Part shown: positions 8,437-17,158 of the stretch, piece after piece
Layout: every line of letters begins with the position of its first letter
Position numbering within the stretch: the first letter of the stretch is position 1
Assembly (NCBI RefSeq): GCF_014204755.1
Contig: NZ_JACHLZ010000001.1
Coordinates: 372,001-436,000, forward strand
DNA: 64,000 bases
Origin: Brachybacterium aquaticum
Lineage (GTDB): Bacteria > Actinomycetota > Actinomycetes > Actinomycetales > Dermabacteraceae
Direction of reading: 5' to 3'
Made by a program: the position numbers and the translations under genes
The notes under the pieces: model-generated
The model's input: the letters and a program-made list of their open reading frames with translations, nothing else
Databases searched by the model: none
Told to the model about the DNA's origin: nothing

Positions 8437-10002
8437 ATGCCGAAGACCCTGAACATCGCCGTGATCGGTGCGGGCACCATGGCCCAGGCCGTGCACCTGC
8501 CGGTGCTGCGCCGACGCTGGGACCGCTTCGCCGTCACCGCGCTGGTGGACCACTCGCCGCGCCGCCGTCGCGAGTCCTCCGAGGTGTGGGGCATCGCCGA
8601 GGACCGCCGCTACGAGTCGGTCGCGGATCTGATCGCCGCCGTGCGCGCGAAGACCGTCGCGGTGGACGCGGCGCTGCTGTCCACCGACGGCCTGCACGTC
8701 GAGGACCTGCTCCAGCTCATGAAGCGCGGCATCCCGGTGCTGGTCGAGCCGCCGCTGGGCTACTCCGCCGAGGAGATCGCCCAGGTCGCGGACTTCGAGC
8801 GGATGACCGGGCGGCGCCTGACCATGATGGCCTACCCCCAGCAGTACGACGACGCCGTGGTGCGCATGGGCGAGCACATCGCCACCAAGGACCTGCGCAT
8901 GGTGGACCACGAGGTGCTGATGCCGGCGAGCCAGCCGCTGTTCGGCCAGGCCCACGTCACCACCTCCTCCTACGACATCCCCACCGACCGCCGCACCGAG
9001 CGCCGCAAGGCCCTACAGTCCGCGGTCGAGGTCGGCGCCGGCGAGGGCGCCACCCAGCGCGACCGCGACCTCTATGTGAAGGGTCTGCTGACGGGCGTCG
9101 CCCATCAGATGGCGGTGACCGAGGCGGCCTACGGCCCGATCACCTCCCTGATCGCCGTGCGCCATTGGCCCAAGGGCGTCATCCCCGGCTCGATCGAGCT
9201 GCTCGGCGAGCTCGAGGGCGGGGCCCAGGTGCGCCTGGTGTGGCACTACCTCCCCTTCGCGCCCGAGTACTCCGAGCGCCTCCAGGTGCTCTCCGCCCGC
9301 CGCCGGATGCGCGTCGAGCTCGCGGCGCCCTCCCACGGCGACGAGCGCTCCACCGTGTCGATGCGGGAGAAGAAGTCGGGCGTGGTCCAGGAGACCTCGA
9401 CCCTCGCCCCGAAGGGCTCCGCGGAGTCGATGTGGGAGGCCTTCCACGCCTTCGTGGAGAAGGGCGTCGCCCCGGTCTCCGGCGCCGCCGAGGCCCAGCG
9501 CCAGGTCGGCCTGCTGCGCGAGGTGCTCGCTGCGGTCGTCGCGGCCGACGGTCGCAGCCTCGAGGGCGACCCCGGCGCGAAGGTCGCCGCGGGGGAGGAG
9601 ACGGAGCCCGAGGATGTGGCGTCCGAGACCGAGTCGGCCGACGGGGATGTCTCGGCCGACGGGTCGGTCGCGCCGGGCGCAGCGGCCGTCGCGGCACCGG
9701 TCGTGACGGCGCCGCCGGCGGAGCCCGCGGTCGACGAGCCCGGGTTCGAGGAACTCGCGGTCGCCGAACCGATCGAGGCGGAGGCCGTCGACTCCGCTCC
9801 GCCCGACGCGGAGCCGGAGAGCGCCGAGCCGGAGAGCGCCGAGCCCGCCCCCGCCCCTGACGAGCCCTCCCACGAGGAGCCCGCGACCGCGCCGGGCGCG
9901 CAGGCCGCTGCCGAGGTCCACGACGTGTGGTCCGTCGAGGAGAGCGCGACGCCGAAGACTTTCCCCGCCGGTGGCGAGGCGCCCGAGGAGCGCCGCGACT
10001 GA
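8437..10002 (+). CDS. Gfo/Idh/MocA-like oxidoreductase with long acidic C-terminal tail
   Basis: 521 residues. Residues 1-380 are an NAD(P)-binding Rossmann domain (IAVIGAGTMAQAVHLPVL) plus the alpha/beta domain of the Gfo/Idh/MocA family; the usual EKP dinucleotide motif reads VEPPLGYS, so catalysis may be altered or lost. Residues 385-521 are a low-complexity tail rich in Glu, Ala and Pro (PESAEPESAEPAPAP), likely disordered, with two copies of the dispersed palindrome at 9633-9663 encoding SADG. GAGGAG lies 7 bases before the ATG. Substrate unknown. Confidence 0.85.
   Translation: MPKTLNIAVIGAGTMAQAVHLPVLRRRWDRFAVTALVDHSPRRRRESSEVWGIAEDRRYESVADLIAAVRAKTVAVDAALLSTDGLHVEDLLQLMKRGIPVLVEPPLGYSAEEIAQVADFERMTGRRLTMMAYPQQYDDAVVRMGEHIATKDLRMVDHEVLMPASQPLFGQAHVTTSSYDIPTDRRTERRKALQSAVEVGAGEGATQRDRDLYVKGLLTGVAHQMAVTEAAYGPITSLIAVRHWPKGVIPGSIELLGELEGGAQVRLVWHYLPFAPEYSERLQVLSARRRMRVELAAPSHGDERSTVSMREKKSGVVQETSTLAPKGSAESMWEAFHAFVEKGVAPVSGAAEAQRQVGLLREVLAAVVAADGRSLEGDPGAKVAAGEETEPEDVASETESADGDVSADGSVAPGAAAVAAPVVTAPPAEPAVDEPGFEELAVAEPIEAEAVDSAPPDAEPESAEPESAEPAPAPDEPSHEEPATAPGAQAAAEVHDVWSVEESATPKTFPAGGEAPEERRD
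9633..9663. repeat. two copies of the dispersed palindrome repeat inside a coding tail
   Basis: GTCGGCCGACGGGG at 9633-9646 and TCGGCCGACGGG at 9652-9663, in frame, encoding SADGDVSADG in the acidic tail of the oxidoreductase. Confidence 0.7.
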
Positions 10003-10040
10003 CACGCGAGCGTCGGCCCCCGCGTCGCACGCACCCGCGC

Positions 10041-10083
10041 ACGGAGCCCCCGTCGTCCCGCTGAGGGACGGCGGGGGCTCCGT
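10041..10083 (+). terminator. strong hairpin terminator after the oxidoreductase
   Basis: 19-bp stem from ACGGAGCCCCCG... (10041-10059) to GGGACGGCGGGGGCTCCGT (10065-10083) with one T-G pair and loop GCTGA, 38 bases after the stop codon. Confidence 0.75.
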
Positions 10084-10642
10084 CGTCGGCGGGGATGGCG
10101 TGGGCCGCCGACCCCGTCGGCCGCGCCCATCCCTCCCACTGGGGATGGACGGGGGACGGACGGGGGACGGCGGGGGAGGAGCGGGCGACACGCCGCGGGC
10201 CTCCGCGCGACACGCCGAGCGGCGCGTCGGACACGCCGGGATCCACCTCACGATCGGGCCGGTTCCCGGTGCCGCGCCGCGGCGCCTTCCACCGCCGCCG
10301 TGGGCTGTCGGACCCCCCGTCCACACTGGGATGTGCATGCATCGTGGCCGCTCGCACGGGGCGGCGTCGCTCCGTCCCCAATGGAGGCCCCGTCGTCCAC
10401 ATCCTGTCAACAGCGCATTGTGGATGACATTGTTGTAGTTCAGTACATCTTGTGGTCCTCGCGCCCCGGCACCACTAGGTGTAGTGTTGATCAGGTCGGC
10501 GCGCACCGGCCCCGCAGAGGGCCCACGGCGCGGCGACACGGCCCGTCGGCGCTGTTCCTCGGCACAGCTCCACGGCCTCCGGACCATCCCGCTCCGTCTC
10601 CCGCCCCGCGCTCCGGCGCAACGCTCGTGAAAGGCCCCTCCC
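10084..10642. other. long intergenic region before nrdH
   Basis: 560 bases without a convincing gene. The first 300 bases are very GC-rich with one partial copy of the palindrome repeat (10112-10123). The last 230 bases contain an AT-richer patch (10400-10490) holding the candidate NrdR sites and presumably the nrdHIE promoter, followed by about 155 bases of leader before the TTG start. Confidence 0.6.
10413..10487 (+). promoter_or_regulatory. candidate NrdR boxes upstream of nrdHIE
   Basis: Three elements in register: GCGCATTGTGG (10413-10423), TACATCTTGTGG (10444-10455) and the palindrome CACTAGGTGTAGTG (10473-10486). Their right TGTG/AGTG ends fall at 10422, 10454 and 10486, exactly 32 bases apart. 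NrdR is known to bind paired 16-bp boxes about three helical turns apart before ribonucleotide reductase genes. The sequence match to its ACACWATATATWGTGT consensus is only partial. Confidence 0.5.
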
Positions 10643-10897
10643 TTGGACATCACCGTGTACTCGAAGCCCCTCTGCGTGCAGTGCGATGCCACCAAGCGCG
10701 CGCTGAACAAGGCGGGCGTCGCCTACGACGTCGTCGACATCACCGAGGACGCCGACGCCCTGGCGAAGGTGAAGTCCCTCGGCTACGTCCAGGCTCCCGT
10801 CGTCATCACCGGCGAGGACCACTGGTCCGGCTTCCGCCCCGACAAGATCAAGGCCCTCGCGGGCGCCGGCGCGCAGCGCCGGTCCGCCGCGGTCTGA
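10643..10897 (+). CDS. nrdH: glutaredoxin-like protein NrdH
   Basis: 84 residues, the standard NrdH size. The redox motif CVQC (Cys11, Cys14) matches the family CVQC signature, and GYVQAPVVITGEDHWSGFRPDKIKAL is the conserved C-terminal part. NrdH supplies electrons from thioredoxin reductase to the class Ib ribonucleotide reductase. The start is TTG (MDITVYSKP) after a weak Shine-Dalgarno; nrdI follows 21 bases later. Confidence 0.95.
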   Translation: MDITVYSKPLCVQCDATKRALNKAGVAYDVVDITEDADALAKVKSLGYVQAPVVITGEDHWSGFRPDKIKALAGAGAQRRSAAV

Positions 10898-10918
10898 TCC
10901 CCCCGGGGAGGCGTCGGC

Positions 10919-11317
10919 GTGTCCAACCTCGTCTACTTCTCCTCGGTGTCCGGCAACACCAAGCGCTTCGTCGAGAAGCTCGGGATGCCGGCCGACCGGA
11001 TCCCACTGCGTCCCACGGACGAGCCCCTCGTCGCCGACGAGGAGTTCGTCCTCGTGGTCCCGACCTATGGCGGGGGCAACGGCCGCGGCGCCGTGCCCAA
11101 GCAGGTCATCAAGTTCCTCAACGACGAACGCAACCGGAAGCTCATCCGGGGCGTGATCAGCGCGGGGAACACCAATTTCGGCGAGGCCTACTGCCTGGCG
11201 GGGGACATCATCTCCGCCAAGTGCAAGGTCCCCCACATGTACAAGTTCGAACTGTTCGGAACCCCGCGCGACGTGACGCGGGTCCATGACGGATTGGAAG
11301 AGTTTTGGCGACACTGA
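10919..11317 (+). CDS. nrdI: flavodoxin-like NrdI, maturase of the class Ib radical
   Basis: 132 residues. FMN-binding flavodoxin fold: [19 protein letters not shown] binds phosphate, [24 protein letters not shown] and [19 protein letters not shown] are family blocks. NrdI gives the oxidant used to build the Mn2-tyrosyl radical in NrdF. GTG start with GGGGAGG upstream. The end overlaps the nrdE start by 13 bases, so translation is coupled. Confidence 0.95.
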   Translation: MSNLVYFSSVSGNTKRFVEKLGMPADRIPLRPTDEPLVADEEFVLVVPTYGGGNGRGAVPKQVIKFLNDERNRKLIRGVISAGNTNFGEAYCLAGDIISAKCKVPHMYKFELFGTPRDVTRVHDGLEEFWRH

Positions 11318-13455
11318 CCGAGATGCCCCCGGTCGAGCACAACCGGCGGCTGGACTATCACGCGCTCAACGCGATGCTGAACCTGTACGGTCCGGACGGC
11401 AGCATCCAGTTCGACAAGGACCGTGAGGCCGCGCGGGAGTACTTCCTGCAGCACGTGAACCCCAACACGGTGTTCTTCCACTCGCTGCGCGAGAAGATGG
11501 ACTACCTGGTCGAGAACGACTACTACGAGCGCGAGGTGCTCGACCAGTACGACTTCTCGTTCATCGAGTCCCTCTCGGACCAGGCGTTCGCCAAGAAGTT
11601 CCGCTTCCCGACCTTCCTCGGCGCGTTCAAGTACTACACCTCGTACACGCTGAAGACCTTCGACGGCAAGCGGTACCTCGAGCGCTTCGAGGACCGCGTG
11701 GTGATGGTGGCCCTCACCCTCGCCCACGGCGACGAGCAGCTCGCCCGCAACCTCGTCGACGAGATCCTCGACGGCCGCTTCCAGCCGGCCACCCCCACCT
11801 TCCTCAACGCCGGCAAGGCCCAGCGCGGCGAGCTCGTCTCGTGCTTCCTGCTGCGCATCGAGGACAACATGGAGTCCATCGGCCGCTCCATCAACTCCGC
11901 GCTGCAGCTGTCCAAGCGCGGCGGCGGCGTGGCGCTGCTGCTGAGCAACCTGCGTGAGTACGGTGCGCCGATCAAGCACATCGAGAACCAGTCCAGCGGC
12001 GTCATCCCCGTGATGAAGCTGCTCGAGGACTCCTTCTCCTACGCCAACCAGCTCGGCGCGCGTCAGGGCGCCGGTGCGGTGTACCTCAACGCCCACCACC
12101 CCGACATCCTGCGCTTCCTGGACACCAAGCGCGAGAACGCCGACGAGAAGATCCGCATCAAGACCCTCTCCCTCGGCGTCGTGATCCCGGACATCACCTT
12201 CGAGCTCGCCAAGAAGAACGAGCCGATGTACCTGTTCTCCCCGTACGACGTGGAGCGCGAGTACGGCAAGCCCTTCGCGGACGTGAACGTCACCGACCAC
12301 TACCGCGAGATGGTCGACAACCCGCGCATCGCGAAGAAGAAGATCAAGGCCCGCGACTTCTTCCAGGTCCTCGCCGAGATCCAGTTCGAGTCCGGCTACC
12401 CGTACATCATGTTCGAGGACACCGTGAACCGGGCCAACCCGATCCCGGGCAAGGTCACCCACTCGAACCTGTGCTCCGAGATCCTGCAGGTCTCCACCCC
12501 CTCCACCATGAACGTGGACCTCAGCTACGACCAGATGGGGCGGGACATCTCCTGCAACCTGGGCTCGCTGAACATCGCCAAGGCAATGGACTCCCCGGAC
12601 TTCGCCCGCACCATCGAGACCGCCATCCGCGGCCTCTCGGCGGTCTCGGACACCTCCGACATCGAGTCCGTCCCCACGATCGCCGAGGGCAACCGCAAGT
12701 CCCACGCGATCGGCCTGGGCCAGATGAACCTCCACGGCTACCTCGCCCGTGAGCGCGTGTTCTACGGGTCCGAGGAGGGCATCGACTTCACGAACATGTA
12801 CTTCTACGCGGTGACCTTCCATGCGATCCTCGCGTCGATGAAGCTCGCCAAGGAGCGCGGCGAGAAGTTCTACGACTTCGAGAACTCCGCGTACGGCACC
12901 GGCGAGTACTTCCGCAAGTACACCGAGCAGGAGTGGGAGCCGAAGACCGACAAGGTCCGCGAGCTCTTCGCCAACTCGAACGTGCACCTGCCCACCCAGG
13001 ACGACTGGAAGCAGCTGCAGGCCGAGGTCGCCGAGCACGGCATGTACAACGCCTACCTGCAGGCGGTGCCGCCCACCGGCTCCATCTCCTACATCAATCA
13101 CTCCACCTCCTCGATCCACCCGATCGTCTCCAAGATCGAGATCCGCAAGGAGGGCAAGATCGGCCGGGTGTACTACCCCGCGCCGTACATGACCAACGAC
13201 AACCTCGAGTACTACGAGGACGCGTATGAGATCGGCTACGAGAAGATCATCGACACCTACGCCGCGGCCACCCAGCACGTGGACCAGGGCCTGTCGCTGA
13301 CGCTGTTCTTCAAGGACACCGCCACCACGCGCGACGTCAACAAGGCGCAGATCTACGCCTGGCGGAAGGGCATCAAGACCCTGTACTACATCCGCCTGCG
13401 CCAGATGGCGATCGAGGGCACCGAGGTCGAGGGCTGCGTCAGCTGCATGCTGTGA
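11305..13455 (+). CDS. nrdE: class Ib ribonucleoside-diphosphate reductase large subunit NrdE
   Basis: 716 residues, full length. It reduces ribonucleoside diphosphates to deoxy forms. Recognisable: [21 protein letters not shown] with the substrate-site Cys, [14 protein letters not shown] with catalytic Cys, [24 protein letters not shown], and the C-terminal redox pair Cys711/Cys714 in EGCVSC. The N-terminal ATP-cone is absent, as in class Ib. The TTG start at 11305 overlaps nrdI; a methionine seven codons later is an alternative. Partner NrdF is about 9 kb away rather than adjacent. Confidence 0.97.
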   Translation: MATLTEMPPVEHNRRLDYHALNAMLNLYGPDGSIQFDKDREAAREYFLQHVNPNTVFFHSLREKMDYLVENDYYEREVLDQYDFSFIESLSDQAFAKKFRFPTFLGAFKYYTSYTLKTFDGKRYLERFEDRVVMVALTLAHGDEQLARNLVDEILDGRFQPATPTFLNAGKAQRGELVSCFLLRIEDNMESIGRSINSALQLSKRGGGVALLLSNLREYGAPIKHIENQSSGVIPVMKLLEDSFSYANQLGARQGAGAVYLNAHHPDILRFLDTKRENADEKIRIKTLSLGVVIPDITFELAKKNEPMYLFSPYDVEREYGKPFADVNVTDHYREMVDNPRIAKKKIKARDFFQVLAEIQFESGYPYIMFEDTVNRANPIPGKVTHSNLCSEILQVSTPSTMNVDLSYDQMGRDISCNLGSLNIAKAMDSPDFARTIETAIRGLSAVSDTSDIESVPTIAEGNRKSHAIGLGQMNLHGYLARERVFYGSEEGIDFTNMYFYAVTFHAILASMKLAKERGEKFYDFENSAYGTGEYFRKYTEQEWEPKTDKVRELFANSNVHLPTQDDWKQLQAEVAEHGMYNAYLQAVPPTGSISYINHSTSSIHPIVSKIEIRKEGKIGRVYYPAPYMTNDNLEYYEDAYEIGYEKIIDTYAAATQHVDQGLSLTLFFKDTATTRDVNKAQIYAWRKGIKTLYYIRLRQMAIEGTEVEGCVSCML

Positions 13456-13493
13456 GCGCCTGAGGGTCAGCGCCTGCGCGCAGGCCCGGCCAT

Positions 13494-13540
13494 GAGCGAG
13501 CGGCCCGTCCCGGGGAGATCCCGGGGCGGGCCGCTCGCTC
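13494..13540. terminator. 21-bp stem terminator after nrdE
   Basis: GAGCGAGCGGCCCG... (13494-13514) pairs with ...CGGGCCGCTCGCTC (13520-13540) across a loop GAGAT, with one T-G pair. Lies between the convergent nrdE and PadR-linked membrane gene and can serve both. Confidence 0.85.
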
Positions 13541-13575
13541 TGTGGGTGGGGGCGGGCTCGACGGGTGCCGGCGGC

Positions 13576-14586
13576 TCAGCGGCGGCCCACGGGGGCGTCC
13601 TCCCGCGTCCCGAGCGCGCCGCTCAGCGACCACAGCCCCGCGTACAGCACCCCGGCGATCGGCCAGACCAGCCAGGTGAGGTGCCAGTCCCCGCTGAGGA
13701 AGCTCCAGGCCAGGTAGATCGCGGCGGCGATGGGCCAGTACACCGCCGCGATCGCGCGGATCGCGGGGGAGGCGCTGGTGGCGGCGAGGTCGTCCTCGTC
13801 GGCCTCCTGCAGCAGGGCGACCGCCGCGGTCTCCGACCAGCCGGCCCGCAGCACGAGCCACAGCCCGAGCGCCACCATCGCCAGCGTCAGGCACACCCCG
13901 TACAGCGGGGACAGCGACCCCGCCTCGGCGAGCACGCCCGCGAGGGTGGTCGGCACGGCCGCGAGGATCCACAGCATGATCCCGACCCCGATGGACAGTC
14001 CGCGTTCGCGCCGGTGCTCCCGGCGGAGCGTGGTCGCGAGCTCCCGCACCGCCGAGGTGGGGGTGAAGCGCCCCTTCGTGATCTCCTCGTACTCCTCCAT
14101 CCGGCTGCCCTGCATCACCAGCAGCAGCACCCCGAGGCCGACGAGGACCAGCACCGTAGTGAGGCCGATGCCGAGCGCCCAGGGCCCCGGCTCCTCCCCG
14201 CCGATCGCGATCAGGACCAGCAGCGGGAGCGGGGAGAGGACGAACAGCGGGATCGCGACGGCGGGCACCCAGCGGCCGCGGCGGATGGCCTCGATGTACT
14301 CCCTCGCGCGCTCTGCGGTGAGGACGGGCAGTGCGGGGACGGCGGCGGAGGCGCCCGGACCGCCGCCGAGCTCCGCGGAGATCCCGAGCTCGGCGGCGAC
14401 CTCCTCGAGACTGCCGAACTCGGCGATCACCGCGCCGACGGCCTGGGACTCGGAGCGCCCGGCGTCCATCAGCGCCTGCTGCTGGTCCTCCATGAGCGCC
14501 CGCAGCTCGTTGCGCGCCTCGCGCAGGCGCGGGGTGTCGGGGTAAGGGGCGAACAGGGTGTCGAGATAGGAGTCGATGACGGTCAT
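13576..14586 (-). CDS. membrane protein with permease-prefix-like N-terminal domain
   Basis: 336 residues. The first ~75 residues (YLDTLFAPYPDTPRLREARNELRALMEDQQQALMDAG, then SLEEVAAELGI) are a soluble helical domain of the kind found in front of PadR-controlled permeases (DUF1700/permease-prefix type). The rest has six to seven membrane helices with a charged loop EEITKGRFTPTSAVRELATTLRREH. It starts at 14586 inside the end of the PadR gene (ATGA overlap), so it is translated with its regulator. Precise function unknown; probably envelope stress or transport. Confidence 0.8.
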   Translation of the reverse strand: MTVIDSYLDTLFAPYPDTPRLREARNELRALMEDQQQALMDAGRSESQAVGAVIAEFGSLEEVAAELGISAELGGGPGASAAVPALPVLTAERAREYIEAIRRGRWVPAVAIPLFVLSPLPLLVLIAIGGEEPGPWALGIGLTTVLVLVGLGVLLLVMQGSRMEEYEEITKGRFTPTSAVRELATTLRREHRRERGLSIGVGIMLWILAAVPTTLAGVLAEAGSLSPLYGVCLTLAMVALGLWLVLRAGWSETAAVALLQEADEDDLAATSASPAIRAIAAVYWPIAAAIYLAWSFLSGDWHLTWLVWPIAGVLYAGLWSLSGALGTREDAPVGRR

Positions 14587-14918
14587 GACGGTGCCGGTCC
14601 TTCCGTGAAGCGGTCGACGAGTGCCCGGGTGCTGCGCCATTCGGCGCGCTTGAGGGCGAGCTGCTCGTGGCCCTCGGCGGTCAGGGAGTAGTAGGTGCGA
14701 GGCTTCCCGGTGGGGGAGAGGTCCTCGTGGGCGGTGAGCAGGCCCTGCCCCTCCAGGCGCTTGAGCGCCGTGTAGAGGGTGGTCTGCTTGATGACGTACT
14801 CGCCGCGGGACCGCTCGGTGAGCAGCCGGGAGATCTCGTAGGCGTAGGAGGAGTCCTCCTCCAGGATCGCGAGCAGGATCAGGTCGATGTGCCCGCGGAT
14901 CGCGTCGGCTCCGATCAC
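14583..14918 (-). CDS. PadR-family transcriptional regulator
   Basis: 111 residues. Winged-helix PadR domain: GHIDLILLAILEEDSSYAYEISRLL, TLYTALKRLEGQGLL (recognition helix and wing), and GKPRTYYSLTAEGHEQLA. These repress the neighbouring membrane-protein gene and themselves. A perfect inverted repeat at 14981-15003, 63 bases before the ATG, is the likely operator. Effector unknown. Confidence 0.92.
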   Translation of the reverse strand: MIGADAIRGHIDLILLAILEEDSSYAYEISRLLTERSRGEYVIKQTTLYTALKRLEGQGLLTAHEDLSPTGKPRTYYSLTAEGHEQLALKRAEWRSTRALVDRFTEGPAPS

Positions 14919-14931
14919 GGCGCTCCTTCCC

Positions 14932-14965
14932 GCTGTGCCGTCCGGTGGTGCTGTGCCGTCCGGTG
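14932..14965. repeat. 16-bp direct repeat in the PadR leader
   Basis: GCTGTGCCGTCCGGTG occurs at 14932-14947 and exactly again at 14950-14965, between the PadR operator and its start codon. Confidence 0.7.
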
Positions 14966-14980
14966 CTGTGCTCCACTCAA

Positions 14981-15003
14981 CGTACTACGGCAGGCGTAGT
15001 ACG
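14981..15003. promoter_or_regulatory. probable PadR operator
   Basis: Perfect inverted repeat: CGTACTACG, spacer GCAGG, CGTAGTACG. Nine-base arms and AT content higher than the surroundings fit a PadR dimer site. It also lies 224 bases ahead of nrdD on the other strand. Confidence 0.75.
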
Positions 15004-15070
15004 GCAAGGGGAATGGTGTGGCCGACGGGGACCTCGGTCCCGGCGGCGCCACCCCGAAGCGGCCGCACAC

Positions 15071-15116
15071 CACAACATGTCGTGTCGTCGGCGCGCCGCA
15101 CCCCCAGATGTTGTGG
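15071..15116 (+). promoter_or_regulatory. candidate paired NrdR boxes before nrdDG
   Basis: CACAACATGTCGTG (15071-15084; 12 of 14 bases symmetric) and CAGATGTTGTGG (15105-15116). The matching ATGTxGTG cores are exactly 31 bases apart, the spacing known for NrdR box pairs. Confidence 0.6.
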
Positions 15117-15226
15117 AGAGCGGGAATAGCGTGACGGCATCGCCGAGCTCGGCGACCGTCCCGGGACACGTGCCCCGGGGTCTCTCCCCACCCCCGCCTC
15201 ACCCTCGCACCGCTCAGGAGAGAGCC

Positions 15227-17158
15227 ATGACCCAGGCCCCCGTCGCCTCCTCGCACGCCCACGTCCCCGCCGCCCCGTCGGCCGGCGCGCCCGCCCCCGC
15301 CGCCCCGTCGGCCGGCGCGCCCGCGCCCGCCCGCCGTCTCGTCGACCCCGTCGCGACCGTCACCGAGTACGTCGAGCGGTCCGACTGGCGCGTGAACGCG
15401 AACGCGAACCAGGGCTACTCGGTGGGCGGGCTGATCCTCAACGCCGCGGGGAAGTTGATGGCCAACCACTGGCTGGACGAGGTCTTCAGCCCCGAGGCGG
15501 GCCGCGCCCACCGCGAGGGCGATCTGCACATCCACGACCTCGACATGCTCACCGGCTACTGCGCCGGCTGGTCCCTGCGCGCCCTGCTCGAGGAGGGCTT
15601 CAACGGGGTCGCCGGCGCCATCGGCTCCCGCCCCCCGAAGCACTTCTCCTCCGCCTGCGGGCAGATCGTGAACTTCCTGGGCACCCTGCAGAACGAATGG
15701 GCCGGCGCACAGGCGTTCTCCTCCTTCGACACCTACATGGCGCCCTTCGTGCGCCTGGACGGCCTCACCTACGACCAGGTGCGCCAGTCGATGCAGGAGC
15801 TGATCCACAACCTCAACGTCCCCAGCCGCTGGGGCTCCCAGTGCCCCTTCACCAACCTCACCTTCGACTGGACCTGCCCCGCGGACCTGCGCGAGCAGCA
15901 CCCCCTGATCGGCGGGGAGGTGTGCGACTTCGCCTATGGCGACCTCGCCGAGGAGATGGGCCTGATCAACCGCGCCTTCCTCGAGGTGATGACCGAGGGC
16001 GACGCGGACGGCCGCGCCTTCACCTTCCCGATCCCCACCTACAACATCACCCCCGACTTCGACTGGGACAGCGAGAACACCGAGCGGCTGTTCGACATGA
16101 CCGCGAAGTACGGCCTGCCCTACTTCCAGAACTTCCTCAGCTCCGACCTGGACCCCGGCATGATCCGCTCGATGTGCTGCCGCCTCCAGCTGGACCTGCG
16201 GGAGCTTCTGCGCCGCGGGAACGGCCTGTTCGGCTCCGCCGAGCTCACCGGCTCCATCGGCGTGGTCACCGTGAACATGGCGCGGCTGGGGTACCTCCAC
16301 GCCGGGGACGAGCCCGCGCTGCGGGAGGCGCTGGACCGTCTGCTCGAGCTCGGCAAGGACACCCTCGAGCGGCGCCGCGCCACCGTGCAGGAGCTCATGG
16401 ACTCGGGCCTGTACCCGTACACCAAGCGGTACATGGGCCACCTCGGCAACCACTTCTCCACCCTCGGGGTGAACGGCATGAACGAGATGGTCCGCAACTT
16501 CACCGCCGACGCCCACGACGTCATGGACGAGGAGGGCCGGCAGATGTGCCTGCGCATCCTCGACCACGTCCGTGCGCGGATGGTCGAGTTCCAGGAGGAG
16601 ACCGGGAACCTCTACAACCTCGAGGCCACCCCCGCCGAGGGCGCCACCTACCGCTTCGCGAAGGAGGACCGTGCCCGCTTCCCCGGCATCCTCACCGCCG
16701 GCACCGCGCAGAACCCGTACTACACGAACTCCTCGCAGCTGCCCGTCGGCGCGACCGAGGACCCCTTCGAGGCGCTCGAGCACCAAGAGGAGCTGCAGTC
16801 GAAGTACACCGGCGGCACCGTGCTCCACCTGTACATGAACGAGGCGATGAGCTCCGCGGCGACCTGCAAGGAGCTGGTGCGCCGGGCGCTGTCGACCTTC
16901 CGCCTGCCCTACCTCACCATCACCCCGACCTTCTCGATCTGCCCCACCCACGGCTACCTCTCCGGCGAGCACACCGAGTGCGCGCGCTGCGGGCAGGCCT
17001 GCGAGGTGTGGACGCGCGTGATGGGCTACTTCCGCCCCGTCGCCTCGTTCAACATCGGCAAGCAGGGCGAGCACGCCGAGCGCACCTTCTTCACCGAGCA
17101 CGCGGCGTTCGGGGAGCAGTCCGACCTCGCGCACCAGCCGGCGGTGACCTCGCGGTGA
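15227..17158 (+). CDS. nrdD: anaerobic (class III) ribonucleoside-triphosphate reductase NrdD
   Basis: 643 residues, on the short side because no N-terminal ATP-cone is present. It makes deoxynucleotides without oxygen, using a glycyl radical. The glycyl site is Gly600 in TRVMGY; the zinc-binding block is CPTHGYLSGEHTECARCGQAC; the Cys-rich substrate part SSACGQIVNFLG and CPFTNLTFDW is present. Residues 5-40 are a Pro/Ala-rich tail with two palindrome-repeat copies encoding APSAGAP, not seen in typical NrdD. ATG at 15227 has CAGGAGAGAG upstream. It overlaps nrdG by four bases. Confidence 0.95.
   Translation: MTQAPVASSHAHVPAAPSAGAPAPAAPSAGAPAPARRLVDPVATVTEYVERSDWRVNANANQGYSVGGLILNAAGKLMANHWLDEVFSPEAGRAHREGDLHIHDLDMLTGYCAGWSLRALLEEGFNGVAGAIGSRPPKHFSSACGQIVNFLGTLQNEWAGAQAFSSFDTYMAPFVRLDGLTYDQVRQSMQELIHNLNVPSRWGSQCPFTNLTFDWTCPADLREQHPLIGGEVCDFAYGDLAEEMGLINRAFLEVMTEGDADGRAFTFPIPTYNITPDFDWDSENTERLFDMTAKYGLPYFQNFLSSDLDPGMIRSMCCRLQLDLRELLRRGNGLFGSAELTGSIGVVTVNMARLGYLHAGDEPALREALDRLLELGKDTLERRRATVQELMDSGLYPYTKRYMGHLGNHFSTLGVNGMNEMVRNFTADAHDVMDEEGRQMCLRILDHVRARMVEFQEETGNLYNLEATPAEGATYRFAKEDRARFPGILTAGTAQNPYYTNSSQLPVGATEDPFEALEHQEELQSKYTGGTVLHLYMNEAMSSAATCKELVRRALSTFRLPYLTITPTFSICPTHGYLSGEHTECARCGQACEVWTRVMGYFRPVASFNIGKQGEHAERTFFTEHAAFGEQSDLAHQPAVTSR
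15273..15315. repeat. two copies of a palindrome-repeat variant in the nrdD 5' coding region
   Basis: CCCCGTCGGCCGG at 15273-15285 and 15303-15315, within an exact 30-bp duplication, giving the protein repeat APSAGAPAP. Confidence 0.7.

Noticed and set aside
11188..13278. 696-codon open frame antisense to nrdE
   Set aside because: Val/Leu/His-rich mirror of a highly biased coding sequence; nrdE on the other strand has every family motif.
14915..17134. 739-codon minus-strand frame opposite nrdD
   Set aside because: Antisense of nrdD with shadow composition and no start signal.
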